Shown here: piece by piece, positions 22,076 through 33,125 of the stretch
Layout of the letters: the number at the start of each line of letters is the position of its first letter
How positions within the stretch are numbered: the first letter of the stretch is position 1
From: Limnomonas spitsbergensis
Taxonomy: Eukaryota > Chlorophyta > Chlorophyceae > Chlamydomonadales
Direction: 5' to 3'
NCBI GenBank assembly: GCA_037349105.1
Contig: JAYJMM010000124.1
Span: 7,052,001 to 7,116,000 of the forward strand
Length of the DNA: 64,000 bases
The notes under the pieces: model-generated
What the model saw: only the letters and a program-made list of their open reading frames with translations
Database searches by the model: none
What the model was told of the DNA's origin: nothing
Made by a program: the position numbers and the translations under genes

Positions 22076-25058
22076 TCACCTGGGCGACCGCGCTATCGCC
22101 ACCTGTTGTAGCACCGCCCACTTCTTGTCCCGCGCTTCCAGCATCTGCCTCGTCACCAGCTGGTCCTCGTCGTACTTGCGCTTGCATTCATCGTACAGCG
22201 GCTCATCGAGCTCCTGGAACATCTTCCGCACGTTCATTGTCAAACCATGCACGGCTGGGTTCCAGTGGTTGTTGGTGTTCTCCTCCAATGCCGGCAGCAC
22301 GATTGGCAGCAGCTGGTGTCGGTGCTGGGCGACCAAGTTGACGATGTATTCGTTGTTCCAGAGGAACAGCGATCGCTCGGCGACCTATGAAAATGAAATG
22401 CAGGCCGGCATGACATAACACTCAAAATTTCTAATAAAATAGGAGGTCAGCAGTTTGAGCCGAGAGATCGGCCATTGTAATGGCCACTAAAGCGCATGAC
22501 ATATTGTTTTGTTGCAGTCGTGTGACAAAAATAAAAAGGGGGACGTGAAATCCATCCATAAGAACTCAATACCTTAGGATCAATGAGCATCGTCATGTGT
22601 CGTGTAGGCCATAGGTTGTCTCTCATCTGTCACATGCACAAACCATGTAACCCTTGCAATCACCTGGAAATGCTGGCTGTTGAGACACCTAGCCAGCTGC
22701 TTGAAGAGAGGCAGCATGACCTTCTGGAATTCAGGCACCTGGGTGAGCTCCAGTATCTCCTCCAGCTCACCAAGGAAAAGAACCTCTTTCTGGCTGTTCG
22801 TCACCGGCCAGAATTTCAGCATCGATCTGAGCACAGGATCTGCCAGCTTGCTGTCTTTTTCCACAAACTGCAAGAAGACAAGGTACAAGATGAGCGACTG
22901 GGTATTGGAGACACCTTTTTTGCATGATATTTTATTCAAATTTTGCGATAAGTTAGATTAATTAAAAAATGCTTGAGGTGTGAGCAAGTGTGGAGGAGGC
23001 AGAGAAGCCGCGCGGGGGGCCCTCCACCCCGCCTGGGTATCCAAGGCCAGCGGCCCCCAAAGTTCAGATATAGTGTGTGGCTGCAACTTGAGATTCTTGT
23101 CCTAAATCTGTTGTACTTTAACTGTGTAAGTCCAATCACTTAATGTTATGAGTCCTATGTTCGCGTCTACAAATTTATAACTGGCCTCAGAGCCAATCAA
23201 GCCTACAAACTGAAAATAAATTTGGGAGTCAATATAAGCAAGACAAATACCGGTATTTATGAAATGCAAGTTCTGGCCAATTCAAGGAGTCCCCTTATAT
23301 ATGCAGAACAGAGATACCAGTATGCGAAGCATCAGATATGCAGAGGATGAGACATGCAGATGACTATTGACTAGCGTAAGCGCCCCCTCGGTGTGGCCCA
23401 CTCCTCCCAGTGCTGAAGGGCCTCGGAGAAGGGAAAGGTGGCCAAACCAAATGATTCAGAAGTCAAACCGTACAAAGCGATTCTCGAATGCGAGCGCTTC
23501 TGGACAGTCGATTAGCCAAAACACCCGATGGCGGCTGCGGAGCCGAGCTGCAGCCGCTTTGCGACGGCAAAGAGCCTCTTTCTATTTTCAGTGAGACATT
23601 TTTTTCTCTTTCTATCATTAATTATTATGGCTTCATTTGTGGCCTCTGCATTTCTATAAATAAACAAACCCCGAATTATGAAGTTTTGATACCGTGATAA
23701 GATGTTAGTCATCAGAGGTGCGTGTCCTTGCATGCTGCATGGGAATGGCAATCACCTGCGTCACGCAGTATGCCAGCTGTTGATGGTACATGGCCACGCA
23801 TTTCGGCTTGTGCAGAGGCATGAGCGCTCGCTGAAGGAAGCTCTGCATGGGATAAGGTGCACAAAACATCATCCCAGACATGGCGCATGTCACGGAGTAT
23901 GCCTGACAGCCTAGACACAGGGCTTGTGTAGAGGTATGAACACTCGCTGAAGGAAGCTCTGCATGGGAAAAGGGGCATGAAACATGTCGCAGAAAAAAAT
24001 CTCCATGAGGAAAGAGGGACATGAGAGAAGAGTGCATGACACATCAAATCAGACATGTGGCATGGCACAGATTGCATGCCTAGCAGCCTGGGTGTACAAA
24101 TATCCCACCTTGTGCTCCTCTTTCAGAGGCAATGCAAAGCCGTTGATGATTGATCCGAGGATTTCTAGGAGCTCCGCTACGCCGTTGTGATGCTCCGTCT
24201 CAAACACAAACCGGTAGAAGACGTTGTTGATAGCTTTGCGGATGAAAGGCCGGTGCACCATGAACTTCCCGTAGATGCGGTGCAGGATAGTCTTCAGATA
24301 GTCACGCTCTCGAGGGTCTTCACTGTCAAAGAGCTCCAGCAGCTTCAGGACGAAGGACTGGTCTATGTATTTCTTGGCTACCTTGGCGTCAGTGTCATTG
24401 GACACGACGTAGCGCAGGAGGAACTCGTACACAATCTGTGTAATACATAATTCATTTAGATCAATAATGCGCATGGGGCACATTACAAAACAACATCGTC
24501 ATCAAAACACACCTGGAGATGGGGCCATGAGGGATCTAGACTGGGTTCCTCCTCTTCGGCATCGAAATTGGAGACTTCGTGCGACCGAGCTGGGGGTAAT
24601 GATCGGAAAAGGTTGGATGCGATCATGAAGACGATGTCCTCGGACACCACCTCAGTGAACTTGCCAGTCCCAGTATTGGCATAATCCACCAATTCCAGGA
24701 GAGCTAGCCTCTTCATCTCCTTCTCCCTGACTTGCTTCGTGGGGTCGGTAAAGTCGAAATTGAAGGCACATAAGTGAAGCTTCTGGACGAAAAGGTTCTG
24801 CTTCTCTGATGCAGGAACGTCTCTGAAAGATGGAAGCGGATCCGCGAAGCAATGCGCACAACTCTGTTCATTGAGGAGTGGGATGGGAGGCTTCTCCCTT
24901 GCGGCTGAGGCTGGCCTAGTAGACGTGGTCACTTTGCCCATACTGGCCACCGTCTTCCCTGAGCTCCCACTCGAAGATGGGGCTCCATCCTCTCGCCCCA
25001 TCTTAGGGGCGTCCTTCTTCGATGATGACGTGAATTTCTGCTTCATGGACTTCAGCAT
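22076..25058 (-). CDS. PP2A regulatory subunit B' (B56 family), complete
   Basis: Targeting subunit of protein phosphatase 2A, built of HEAT-like helical repeats. Exons on the minus strand: 25058-24513, 24435-24109, 23842-23756, 22867-22664, 22384-22076; 1,473 nt, 490 aa. Matches to the family include [98 protein letters not shown] and [11 protein letters not shown]. The first 90 residues are Ser/Lys-rich and variable, as usual. The stop TGA at 22078-22076 lies inside a good donor (CCCAG|gtgagc), so a further 3' exon is possible, though the protein already covers the B56 core. The 5' half of exon 3 has a degenerate copy upstream in the gene (23921-23958). Confidence 0.95.
23805..24095 (-). 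repeat. Tandem duplication covering PP2A B' exon 3 acceptor, with pseudo-exon
   Basis: Two units, about 23809-23918 and 23921-24095, share the pieces CTTGTG[C/T]AGAGG, CGCTGAAGGAAGCTCTGCATGGGA, GACATGG..CATG and GCCT..CAGCCT. The unit nearer the functional exon holds exon 3. The other holds a pseudo-exon (23958-23921, reading [13 protein letters not shown]) with an intact CAG acceptor but without the rest of the exon. Confidence 0.7.
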
Positions 25059-25239
25059 TTCTTATCTGCGCGAGGACCCCACTGAGTGGGGGTCCTTAAC
25101 TCTGTCCCAATGCAGTAACTCAAGTTCCTCCCAATATAGCTGCGGATGAGCTGCGCATGAATACCGAAGGAAAAAGAAAAGGCGAGTGGGGCTAAGTAGG
25201 AACTTAGTCTGCAGATAGCTTTGGACGTCTAAAGATCGT

Positions 25240-27300
25240 GCCGATAAATGGCGTGGAGCGAAGATGGCTTTGATGGGAGGGCATGCAGGACCGAAAGCGC
25301 TACCCGTACTACTCCACCCCACCCCACCCAATTGCCATACCTCATCAGCCTTCCTTGCCCTCTTCCATGCCGATTTCGGTTATAACTCATCAACGCCCTC
25401 GTAGGGCCCCAATCAGAGCCCACGCGCCATTCACATATGTCGCACTTGACAGCGATGCTTCAGAAGAAGCAAATTCCCCAAGCAGCATAAGCCAGTGTCT
25501 CGACTCCGCAACAGACGTCTCCCCAACATATCACTTGGGGCTTGGAGGACTTCGTCGCTAAGCACCAGCTCAGCCTGGTCGCAGCTCTCCAGTACACCAC
25601 CGCTACCACTCACGACCTCAGGCCCTCGGTCATCAACGCCCGTGTCAAGAAAACGAGCTCCGAATTCCAGCATGACCACTCGCAAGACATCGTCCGCGCA
25701 TCCAGGGCCCTTAGATTCTGTGACAATCTGAGGCCTTCGAGATGCCAGCAGGGACTGGAGTGCGCACCTCGATTCCGCAAACGAGACAATCAATTCCTAC
25801 ACCTCAGCCCGTGCTTCCCAGACCTCTCAGAGTCTCAGCTGATGAATTTGGCCGCGTTAACCCGGCTCGTCCGGAAAAAACTGGCCACGGCGCAGACAGC
25901 TTCCCAGCTCGCTCAGGAGCAACTAGTCTCAGTGCAGGCTGCCTCAAAGCTTCTCCAGGAGGAGCTTACATCCATGACCTCCAGGTCAGCAACCCTGGCC
26001 ACTAAGCTTGCCGAAGCGCTGGCTTCCCAGCAGCCGCCCGCCCCTCTGCCGTGCATGCCTCTATGCGGGGCAGCCAGCGTGGAAGCCCTTCCGGCCCGAG
26101 TGGTGGCCCTCGAGGCCCGCCTTCTTGTGCCCCCACCTGCCCAGAGCAGGTCTTGTGCCACTGTCGTGACTAACAGTGGCCAACATCAAGGTCAGCAGTC
26201 CATGCGCCCGCCGCCGCAGCCGCCAGCCAGACTTGCTCATGGCTTTCCTGCCTCCATGCCTCAGCGTTGCTCCTTTGTGCTGGTGGGGTCACCTGAGGAG
26301 ATGCCCGGCCAGGTGGGACAGCGTGGTCCCCCGGCTGCAGCTGCAGTTACTGCGCTCATCCATGCACGCCTCAGCCCGGCAGAGGGGATCCGTGTCCTTA
26401 TTGTGTTCTCCCTTGACGAGGTCCTGCCGACCAACACCTCCCATGGATACCTCATTTTATTGGAGAATCTGGCCCAGGCGGAGGCCCAGGTCCACGCTCG
26501 GTGCAAGGTGAAGGGAGTAAAATTGGCCCTCCATGACTCTTTGGGTCCCAGGAAGTGTGCCACACACCGGGCTGTCATGCCTATGTTCTTGGAGGCCCGT
26601 ACGCTGGGCTTCGCGGCCCAGTTCCACCGGGCCAAGCTGGTGGTCACCAACTTGGTGACCCAGAGGAAGTTCAACATCTACCCTTTAGGCGCCAGCTGCT
26701 CCCTGAGAGGCATTCCTTTATGCTTTGACTTTGTAATTGAACCTTTGGGTCGCTGTACCCCTCCTCACCCCCTGTGTGACTTAGTCCCTGGTTTGGTTGT
26801 GCATGTCCTGTCTGTGTTTCTTCTTCTTGTTGTGAGGGCCTTGGGGTAGTTTGGGCCTTCTGGCTGCTAGTTTCTGAGTTGACTCCTTGCGGTTGGGGGG
26901 CCTTCCTTTGCCCTTTGCCCTCTCAGTGTCCAGGCAGCTCCTTTTCTGGCTTCCTGTCAGCTCTCGTCTCCTACTGCGGGTTGGATACCGTTTTATTGCT
27001 TGTGGTGGAGACGTTTGCAGCCGCTTTGGGGTGAGTTTCTGGTTGTAGTGTGCTTTAGCTAGAGGGGTGTCGTGGCGGGGTAGCGGATTTTTTGAAGACA
27101 TTAATCAAACTTTTTACGCATGAGTTATTGCGGCCATGTGTGTGCTTGTTGGTCGTATGCCTTTCCTGTTCCTGCTCGCCCTCGAGCTGCCAACGAGGGC
27201 CCCATGCGCACCATGGCTGTTTTTTTGTGTTAGCGTCTCAGGTTTTCTAGAGTTGGGCGACTGGCATCACACCTTTTAAGTTGTTAAGTCCCAGCAAAAG
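25240..27300 (+). mobile_element. Fragment of a LINE-like (non-LTR) retrotransposon carrying an ORF1-type frame
   Basis: A 435-codon open frame (25542-26849) of ORF1 character is followed by about 450 bp of G/T-rich 3' sequence. No reverse transcriptase or endonuclease frame is present, so this is at most part of an element or an internally deleted copy. A stretch at 27150-27178 (GTCGTATGCCTTTCCTGTTCCTGCTCGCC in pieces) recurs at 32748-32773. Boundaries are approximate; no target-site duplication was found by eye. Confidence 0.4.
25542..26849 (+). CDS. ORF1-like protein of a retroelement (435 codons), intronless
   Basis: An uninterrupted frame, unlike the intron-rich host genes. The middle (about residues 100-165) is heptad-like and rich in Leu, Ala, Gln and Ser, a likely coiled coil. 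A Pro-rich stretch follows, then a compact C-terminal region with VLIVFSLDEVLP, VKLALHDSLGP and FHRAKLVVTNL. Coiled coil plus a small basic nucleic-acid-binding region is the layout of ORF1 proteins of L1-type elements. The phrase HDSLGPRKCATHR followed by FLEARTLGFAAQFHRAKL resembles the 'L.DSLTP..R' region seen in ORF1-type proteins; this is resemblance by eye only. The first 90 residues read poorly, so the true start may be further downstream. Function otherwise unknown. Confidence 0.4.
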   Translation: MEDFVAKHQLSLVAALQYTTATTHDLRPSVINARVKKTSSEFQHDHSQDIVRASRALRFCDNLRPSRCQQGLECAPRFRKRDNQFLHLSPCFPDLSESQLMNLAALTRLVRKKLATAQTASQLAQEQLVSVQAASKLLQEELTSMTSRSATLATKLAEALASQQPPAPLPCMPLCGAASVEALPARVVALEARLLVPPPAQSRSCATVVTNSGQHQGQQSMRPPPQPPARLAHGFPASMPQRCSFVLVGSPEEMPGQVGQRGPPAAAAVTALIHARLSPAEGIRVLIVFSLDEVLPTNTSHGYLILLENLAQAEAQVHARCKVKGVKLALHDSLGPRKCATHRAVMPMFLEARTLGFAAQFHRAKLVVTNLVTQRKFNIYPLGASCSLRGIPLCFDFVIEPLGRCTPPHPLCDLVPGLVVHVLSVFLLLVVRALG

Positions 27301-27732
27301 AAAAGCCATTAGCACGAAATTGTCTTGTATTGACCACTCCTTGACTTCCTTTCAGTTACATAACTATGCTGGTGAAACGTGAGAACTGATCAAGCAGATA
27401 ATTACTCAAATATCATAGAATTGCATGGCCGCCACTGGACTTCATTAGCATCTCATGTGCAGCACAAGTGCACAACATAAATGTCCGAAATGCAGCCTGT
27501 TGTCTTGCATGAACAGGTTAATACGGTCAATTAAGCATGTCAGAGGAAAATATGGCAGCCATCCTGTCGGTGAAGAATTTGGACAACAACGGGGCCATAC
27601 CTCGCTCATACCACGTCATGACCCGTGAGAATCATGATTCCGAATAAATTCGTACCATGGCATGAAGCCGACTGGCAACACTGCCCTTTGCCTCCCGTGC
27701 CCAGGCGGGCCGCTTCTCTTTTTTTGTTGTGC

Positions 27733-27818
27733 CTCTCACAAAAAAATCCGTCCCCCCATTATGTGGGGGACGGGTTTTTGGCGTTCCTCCACTACGAGGA
27801 GGAACACAAGTGTGAGAG
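27733..27818. other. Foldable segment: three-way-junction inverted repeats
   Basis: An outer 8-bp stem (CTCTCACA 27733-27740 with TGTGAGAG 27811-27818) encloses two adjacent hairpins. Hairpin 1 pairs 27742-27756 with 27765-27779, including CCGTCCCCC with GGGGGACGG. Hairpin 2 pairs GTTCCTCC (27783-27790) with GGAGGAAC (27798-27805). Only a few bases are unpaired. This could be an RNA structure or a DNA cruciform; expression is unknown. Confidence 0.45.
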
Positions 27819-28429
27819 TTCTCCCGAAGCTAGGCATTTAGGGGCTGCGTCACTTCATTGTTTTACATTTGCTAAATGGCATTGGATGTCGAAATCGGAT
27901 ACTCCCGCTCAACATATGGTGAAGCATTCAACTTCGCAGGCATCAATTGTCCATTGCACCTTGCCACCACGCCTTGCCACCCACACTAAAAAAAAACGGT
28001 GATGGTCCATAACAAAATTGGAAATCAGATCCTCACTAGGGCGCACAATTTATGCCCAGACATGTTTTCTGCCACAAAGGTGAACCTAATTGGGCTGGAT
28101 TCAATCTTCGGAGCGTAAAACCAGGCTTAAAACTGATGATGTACGGTAACTGCTTCTGGGAACTTTGTTTTCCCTCCGGGAAAGTCAGGGTTCCGCCTAA
28201 GGACAATATGTTGAGAATAATCTCTGACAACAAGATGGGACAGAGGGTTTTCGAAATGGAGAAGGCCCAGATATGCTGAGGACTGACCCCATCATTTGCA
28301 GTATTTCACTTGTTTTGGCCAGGGGCGCTGGGAGTGTGAGCAGGCCATCATATCAAAAAATTGGTGACGCAATTTAATTGAAAGATCTCCATTAGATTTT
28401 CCCCAAACAGCATTCCATTACTTACAAGC

Positions 28430-28650
28430 TGATGCTAGAAATTTCCAAACCACCAAAGAGTGTCAAGTTACGCATGGGGACAGCATTTATTTATTTAGGG
28501 GGAGACAGTCCGGTACAAATCAGGGGTTCAAATCTCCTGGTTCAAATCACTATTTATTTCACGCTAGTAATTCCCAAAATACAAAAAAGTTACGTTTCGC
28601 ATGGGGACAGCATTTATATCAAACACTATGGGGGCCAGACAATCTGGCTA
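28430..28650. repeat. Imperfect direct repeat, two units of about 115 bp
   Basis: The units share ATTTCCAAA/ATTCCCAAAAT, GTTACG and CGCATGGGGACAGCATTTAT. Confidence 0.4.
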
Positions 28651-29006
28651 TTTATTTCACATCTTCCCAAAATTGCCGTTGCATAAACCCTATCTACATG
28701 ATCACTGTCTTCGCAGGGTTCGCAGATAGGATGTATCGTACGAACGTCCGAGGTCAGGGTATTGTCACGGCTTCAAGGAGCTCCTTTGCCGTGACTGGGT
28801 CAAGCTGATCCTGGGATAAGGAAAAGCAGAGAGCGGATAAGTCAAAGCAGCAACAAGACCCTGACGGTGGCAGGAAGTACATTTCAGACAATGATGGCAG
28901 CTTGCTGTCAACTTACTTATTGAAATCGCCGCTGGGACCAGGGCCAGTCTTATCCGGGACGATTGCTGACAAGCTCTCGCCAGTCTTGAGCAGCTCATCA
29001 GGAACT

Positions 29007-32000
29007 TCATTGGTGCACAAAGGGATTGCCCCTAGGCTTGTAGCCGGGCAGCTCGTCGATCAAAATCTGAGGCACACAAAGCAAAGTATGATACATTAAG
29101 TCTGTCAGATGCACACTAGCTGTATCCAACGCAGCCCTTCAAAAAAAAACTTAACGTGAATAAAGTGACGGCGCTACACAACCCACCTGCTCCTTTCCGA
29201 GAGCAACGGAAAACTGGCTGTTGTTGTCGAGCCAAACTTCGCGCATGGGCTTGATCTTAAAAATGAGAGAGGAACCGATGTCCATGAGGAAGCAAGACAC
29301 CCTGTGCACACATTAGTTTGCTGCATTAGCAACGCTAATCAATGAACAATATATTCATCGAGATACTGCAGCGAGGTGTCGGAATTTGAGGCACATTTGC
29401 ACTAGCAATGCAACCACAAGCCAGATCTATCTCACCAGAGGAACAAGGCAGTCATGATTCCTCCAATCTCTCCATAAGCGACGGAGTAAGTAAGAGGCAT
29501 CAGCAAGATGGTGAGAAAAGCTGGTACAGCTTGCTTGACGTCCTCCCATGCCACATGAGCCGCATGCTCCATCATCAGGGCTCCGACGAAGACAATGGCC
29601 GGACCCGTGGCGTAGGGTGGGATGGAAGCGAAGATAGGCGCGAGAAACATGGAGATGCCGAATCCCGCAGCCACCACCAACGCAGTGAGACCAGTGCGTC
29701 CTCCCTCTCGGATGCCGACCGAGGACTCGGCAAACACCGTGAGGGGAGATGTGCCCAAGGTGGAGCCGACCACAATGGACATGCCATCAACGCACATGGT
29801 CATCATCTGGCGCGGCCACTCTCCCTTCTCATTACGGAAACCTGGGACCTGTTGAAGGCGAAGAGTATGCAAGTTATGTACGACACCTAGGTGTTGAGCA
29901 AGAAAGGCAGTTCAGGGCAACCAGAAACAGATCAGCAAGGGCAGTTCAGTGAAAGCAGGCATAGTAAACAAGGATTCCACCAATGCAGAAAGCACCTGCC
30001 ATTGAACAGCAAAAACAAGCGCACCTTTTCTCCAATTATTCCAGCCAGAGTAAACATGACAGACGTGGCATCCATGAAATCGAGGTATAGGAATACGATC
30101 AGGGCAACCCAGGTGTCGCCACTGCTCAAAGCCGTGAAATCCAGCTTTCCTCCAGACATTGCCACGCTGGGGATTGTCGCACCCTTCAGGAAGGATTTGT
30201 ACCTGGAGAGGGGACACCGAGGTTGACATACTGAGGGAGATAGAGATGGGAATGGTTGAGAAGCTGTGGCTGTAGCACACCTTCAAATAGGTTTCTCGTG
30301 TTCTGCATCCTAGTTCATCCTAGTTCATCCTAGTTCATCCTAGTTCATTAGTGATGGAACTGGTTTGCCCTGCTGGACTTGAAATAAAGCAGCACCCCCT
30401 CCCCCACACAAATTCACCTGGCTGGGCCTCCTGCAATGGCACTTTCCTCTCCAAAGTAGGTTGTCTCATTGGGATAAGGAATCCAAGAGATGAATGTGAC
30501 GAAGAGGATGCCCCACAGAATCGATGCGCTGATGCCACGTACCATGAGCATGACCATGAGCATCCCGCCCAGGTCCCCAGCCACATGGTCAGGGACATCA
30601 TTTGCTTGCCAAAGCAGGTGTAGTTGTTCGATGCTGGCGGCAGGCCAAGCGTCACATCTGGGACGGGGGAAGTGCCAAAGCCGAAGATGGTTTCCCTGCA
30701 AACAATTGCTGGATCAAAGGGGGCCGTCAGACCCAGTGTTTCTGTGAAGTACGTACGCGCAAGTTGGTCTGTGAACGCTGTCAGGTCGGAGCTACGCTGA
30801 TTATTCCTCCAGCAGTTGCCGATGCAAAAGTTCAACCAGTAAGCATCTATATCTCTCATATAATACATGTGGCCCTGCGAGATGATCCACGAGAAGTAAT
30901 CAATCACAACCAGGGGTGAAGGTGAAAGAACGGAAGCAATCTAGGATATCAACACATAAGCATTAAGCAATGATACCGTAGTCACTCATCGAGCCTTGTG
31001 GAGCGTGACTCACCACTCACCAGCTCATCAGGCGTGCAGCCTCCTAGGGCAACCAGGGTGGCACCGTCGAAAGTGATAAGGCCAATGCCCTCAGATTTTT
31101 GGAGACCGATGAAAGCAAGGAAGCAACCAATGCCAGCAACAGTGGCAAACATGAGGCTGCACAGGAAAATCCAACACACATATTCAGTCATGGCCGCCAA
31201 AGCTCTTGCAAGAGGTGGAAGGAGTAAACGAGAAAATAGGAAACCCACGTCATATTATGTTTCCAGATCAGGGATAAATTCAACTCTTTGGAATGAGCTC
31301 CATCATGAGGCCACAAAGACTGGACACCGAGATCAGAATGAAGATCCAGCCCTCGACAAAGGCAACAGCCAGTGCTGCTTGGTAAGTGATCTGAGAACAG
31401 GAAGTCAGGGCTTGATCACGAAGGGAAAGTGCCCATGAGCTGTGATAAGGAGACTATGAAATTAATGTTGAATGATGATTGCTTGGAAGGTGCATCTGAC
31501 CTCGCCGGTGTCCATAAAGTCGACGACAGTGTACATGCAGAGGAAGATAACCCAGGACCAGGTTATGGTGATGTCACAACCAAGTACAGGCGGTGCGACA
31601 ACCAGGTGCAGGCAGACATGCAATTCAACTAAAAAGGACTTGAGAAATATGCGTTCACACCCATAGCTGGAGCCACAGCCATTGACATTCTTGCCAGCAG
31701 GGCCATTCCTGCACGTGAGCATTTATTTATAAACAATGCCAGCGTGCGTGAGAAGGAGGGGCGCCAACCGGTGATGAAAAGCGATTAATTCAATCAGGGG
31801 GCAGAACTCACCAAGAGTGGAGATCATGGAAGCAATGCATGTCGCTGCAATCAGTTTTGCTTCATCATGTGAATGCAGTCACCACATTCAGGATTCGGGT
31901 CGTAGACAACGAAAACACAGGCTGGCCCTGCAGCGCGCGGCAAACCGCTCAGCCTGCAAGTCAATGAGTTGGACAGGTGTCATATCCCTGATTTGTTTTA

Positions 32001-32105
32001 AAAGTCTGTCATGAAATAGAAACCACTCACGTTGCAATATTTCTCCGGTATGCATGTTCCTCCACGTCGGTAAGTTTCCGACGCTTGAATGGGTCGTTTG
32101 AATCA
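29007..32105 (-). CDS. AZG: AZG-type adenine/guanine permease (NCS2 family), interrupted; possible pseudogene
   Basis: Proton-coupled purine transporter family of plants, algae and fungi; polytopic plasma-membrane protein. The 3' exons are clean and in phase (minus strand): 30202-30025, 29848-29436, 29301-29187, 29066-29007. They encode FLYLDFMDATSVMFTLAG, GSTLGTSPLTVF, SSVGIREGGRTGLTAL, APIFASIPPYATGP and ILLMPLTYSVAYGEIGG, all AZG hallmarks. Further 5', 31156-31021 gives AGIGCFLAFIGLQKSEGIGL and 31390-31284 gives ITYQAALAVAFVEGWIFI. Also in the 5' half are APAMGVNAYF (about 31708-31641), YTVVDFMDTGE (31533-31501) and KLIAATCIASMISTLG. The 5' half does not splice in frame. Exon 30695-30418 needs a 1-nt shift near its middle, 31284 lacks a GT donor, 31533 lacks an AG acceptor, and the KLIAAT exon is shifted. 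The first transmembrane exon was not found. Decay or residual base errors are both possible. Confidence 0.7.
30306..30347. repeat. 10-bp tandem repeat, four copies
   Basis: CATCCTAGTT repeated four times in an AZG intron. Confidence 0.8.
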
Positions 32106-32590
32106 AGATGGGGGAAACGGGTCGTTTGAACTGGCGATTTTGCGTGATTGAATAAAGCGTGCCCCCACCCCCTGCATTGTCGCCCCAGCATCCGTGCCGT
32201 CTTCCCGCTGGCGTGAGTGTTTGCTGTAGAATTGCGCACGCATTCCGGCACGCTTGCCTGCTTGAAAGATGTCCGCTGCAGGACCGAGTCCGCTTGCTCG
32301 TCCGTCCGGCTACAGTTGCAGAAATATGTTCCCTTGCCCGTCCTTCTGTTGCATATGAGTACCGTTAACTGCGCTTCTTTGTCCGCCTGATGCAGACACA
32401 CCCTGGCACTACTAATAAGCAGGTCTTCTATGAGTTCCCTGTTGAAGGAATTCGATCATCGAGATGTTACCACGACGACCAGACAGGGTATGAACACGTA
32501 CTTGCGTTTTAAGTAGTACGGTACGACGTAAAAAATGTACCGTATTACATTAGAAAGCACCGTATTAGATGTGGGCCGTATTAGATAAGT
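32106..32590. other. Region 5' of the AZG gene
   Basis: Expected to hold the AZG 5' end, but no membrane-spanning first exon could be found. 32505-32590 has short repeats of ACCGTATTA. No gene called. Confidence 0.35.
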
Positions 32591-32800
32591 GCGAAAAGTG
32601 CTTCTTGAGAGATTGACCAAGCGGAGGTCGCGAGTTTGATACCTGCCGTTGGCAGAAAAGTTATTACAGACCATGCGTCATTGCATCGACACGCAGATGG
32701 TTGTTCGCACCCGAAAGAGGGTGCCCGGTGGCACTAGCTAGTCGTTTGCCTTTCCTGTCCCTGCTTGCCTTTTCTCAGCTGAGTAGTATAGGGCCATGAG
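32590..32800 (+). mobile_element. SINE-like piece with tRNA-like sequence and LINE-like tail
   Basis: 32610-32660 reads GAGATTGACCAAGCGGAGG, then GGTCGCGAGTTTGATACC, like the A-box and T-arm of a tRNA but with too little sequence between them for a complete tRNA. 32748-32773 repeats a tail found 3' of the ORF1-like frame at 27150-27178. A tRNA-like head with a tail shared with a LINE is SINE organisation; both matches are short. Confidence 0.3.
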
Positions 32801-32869
32801 GACTTGTGCAGCTTTCTATATAATTTTAAAATCATTTGAAGCTAAAGTTATAGATGCTAGCCAGCTTGG

Positions 32870-33125
32870 AACAGCCTGCAACATCTGGCTAGCTTGCGCA
32901 CTAGCGTGAAGCTTCTGGCCATCTTGCACATCAGCTATCAGCATGAAGTTGGTGGTCAGCTTGCGCACCGGCGTGCGTGGAGCTGAGGGACAACTTGCAC
33001 ACCAGCATGGAGCTGTTGACCAGCTGGCAAACGAGCATGGAGCTGATTGCCAGCTAGCCCACCAGCATGTGGTTCATGGCCAGCTTGCGCACTAGCATGG
33101 GGCGGTTGGCTAGCTTGCGCACCGC
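32870..33125. repeat. Degenerate tandem repeat, unit about 36 bp
   Basis: Variants of AGCTTGCGCACCAGCATGG and AGCTGTTGGCC recur about seven times. Confidence 0.7.

Larger units (their letters stand above)
26850..29006. other. Spacer 3' of the retroelement and 3' of the AZG gene
   Basis: It contains the foldable segment at 27733-27818, a direct repeat of about 115 bp whose copies share CGCATGGGGACAGCATTTAT (around 28470 and 28590), and a 32-nt palindrome at 28764-28795. No gene is apparent. Confidence 0.45.

Noticed and set aside
32610..32660. Possible tRNA gene.
   Set aside because: A-box-like and T-arm-like pieces are only about ten bases apart; no cloverleaf can form.
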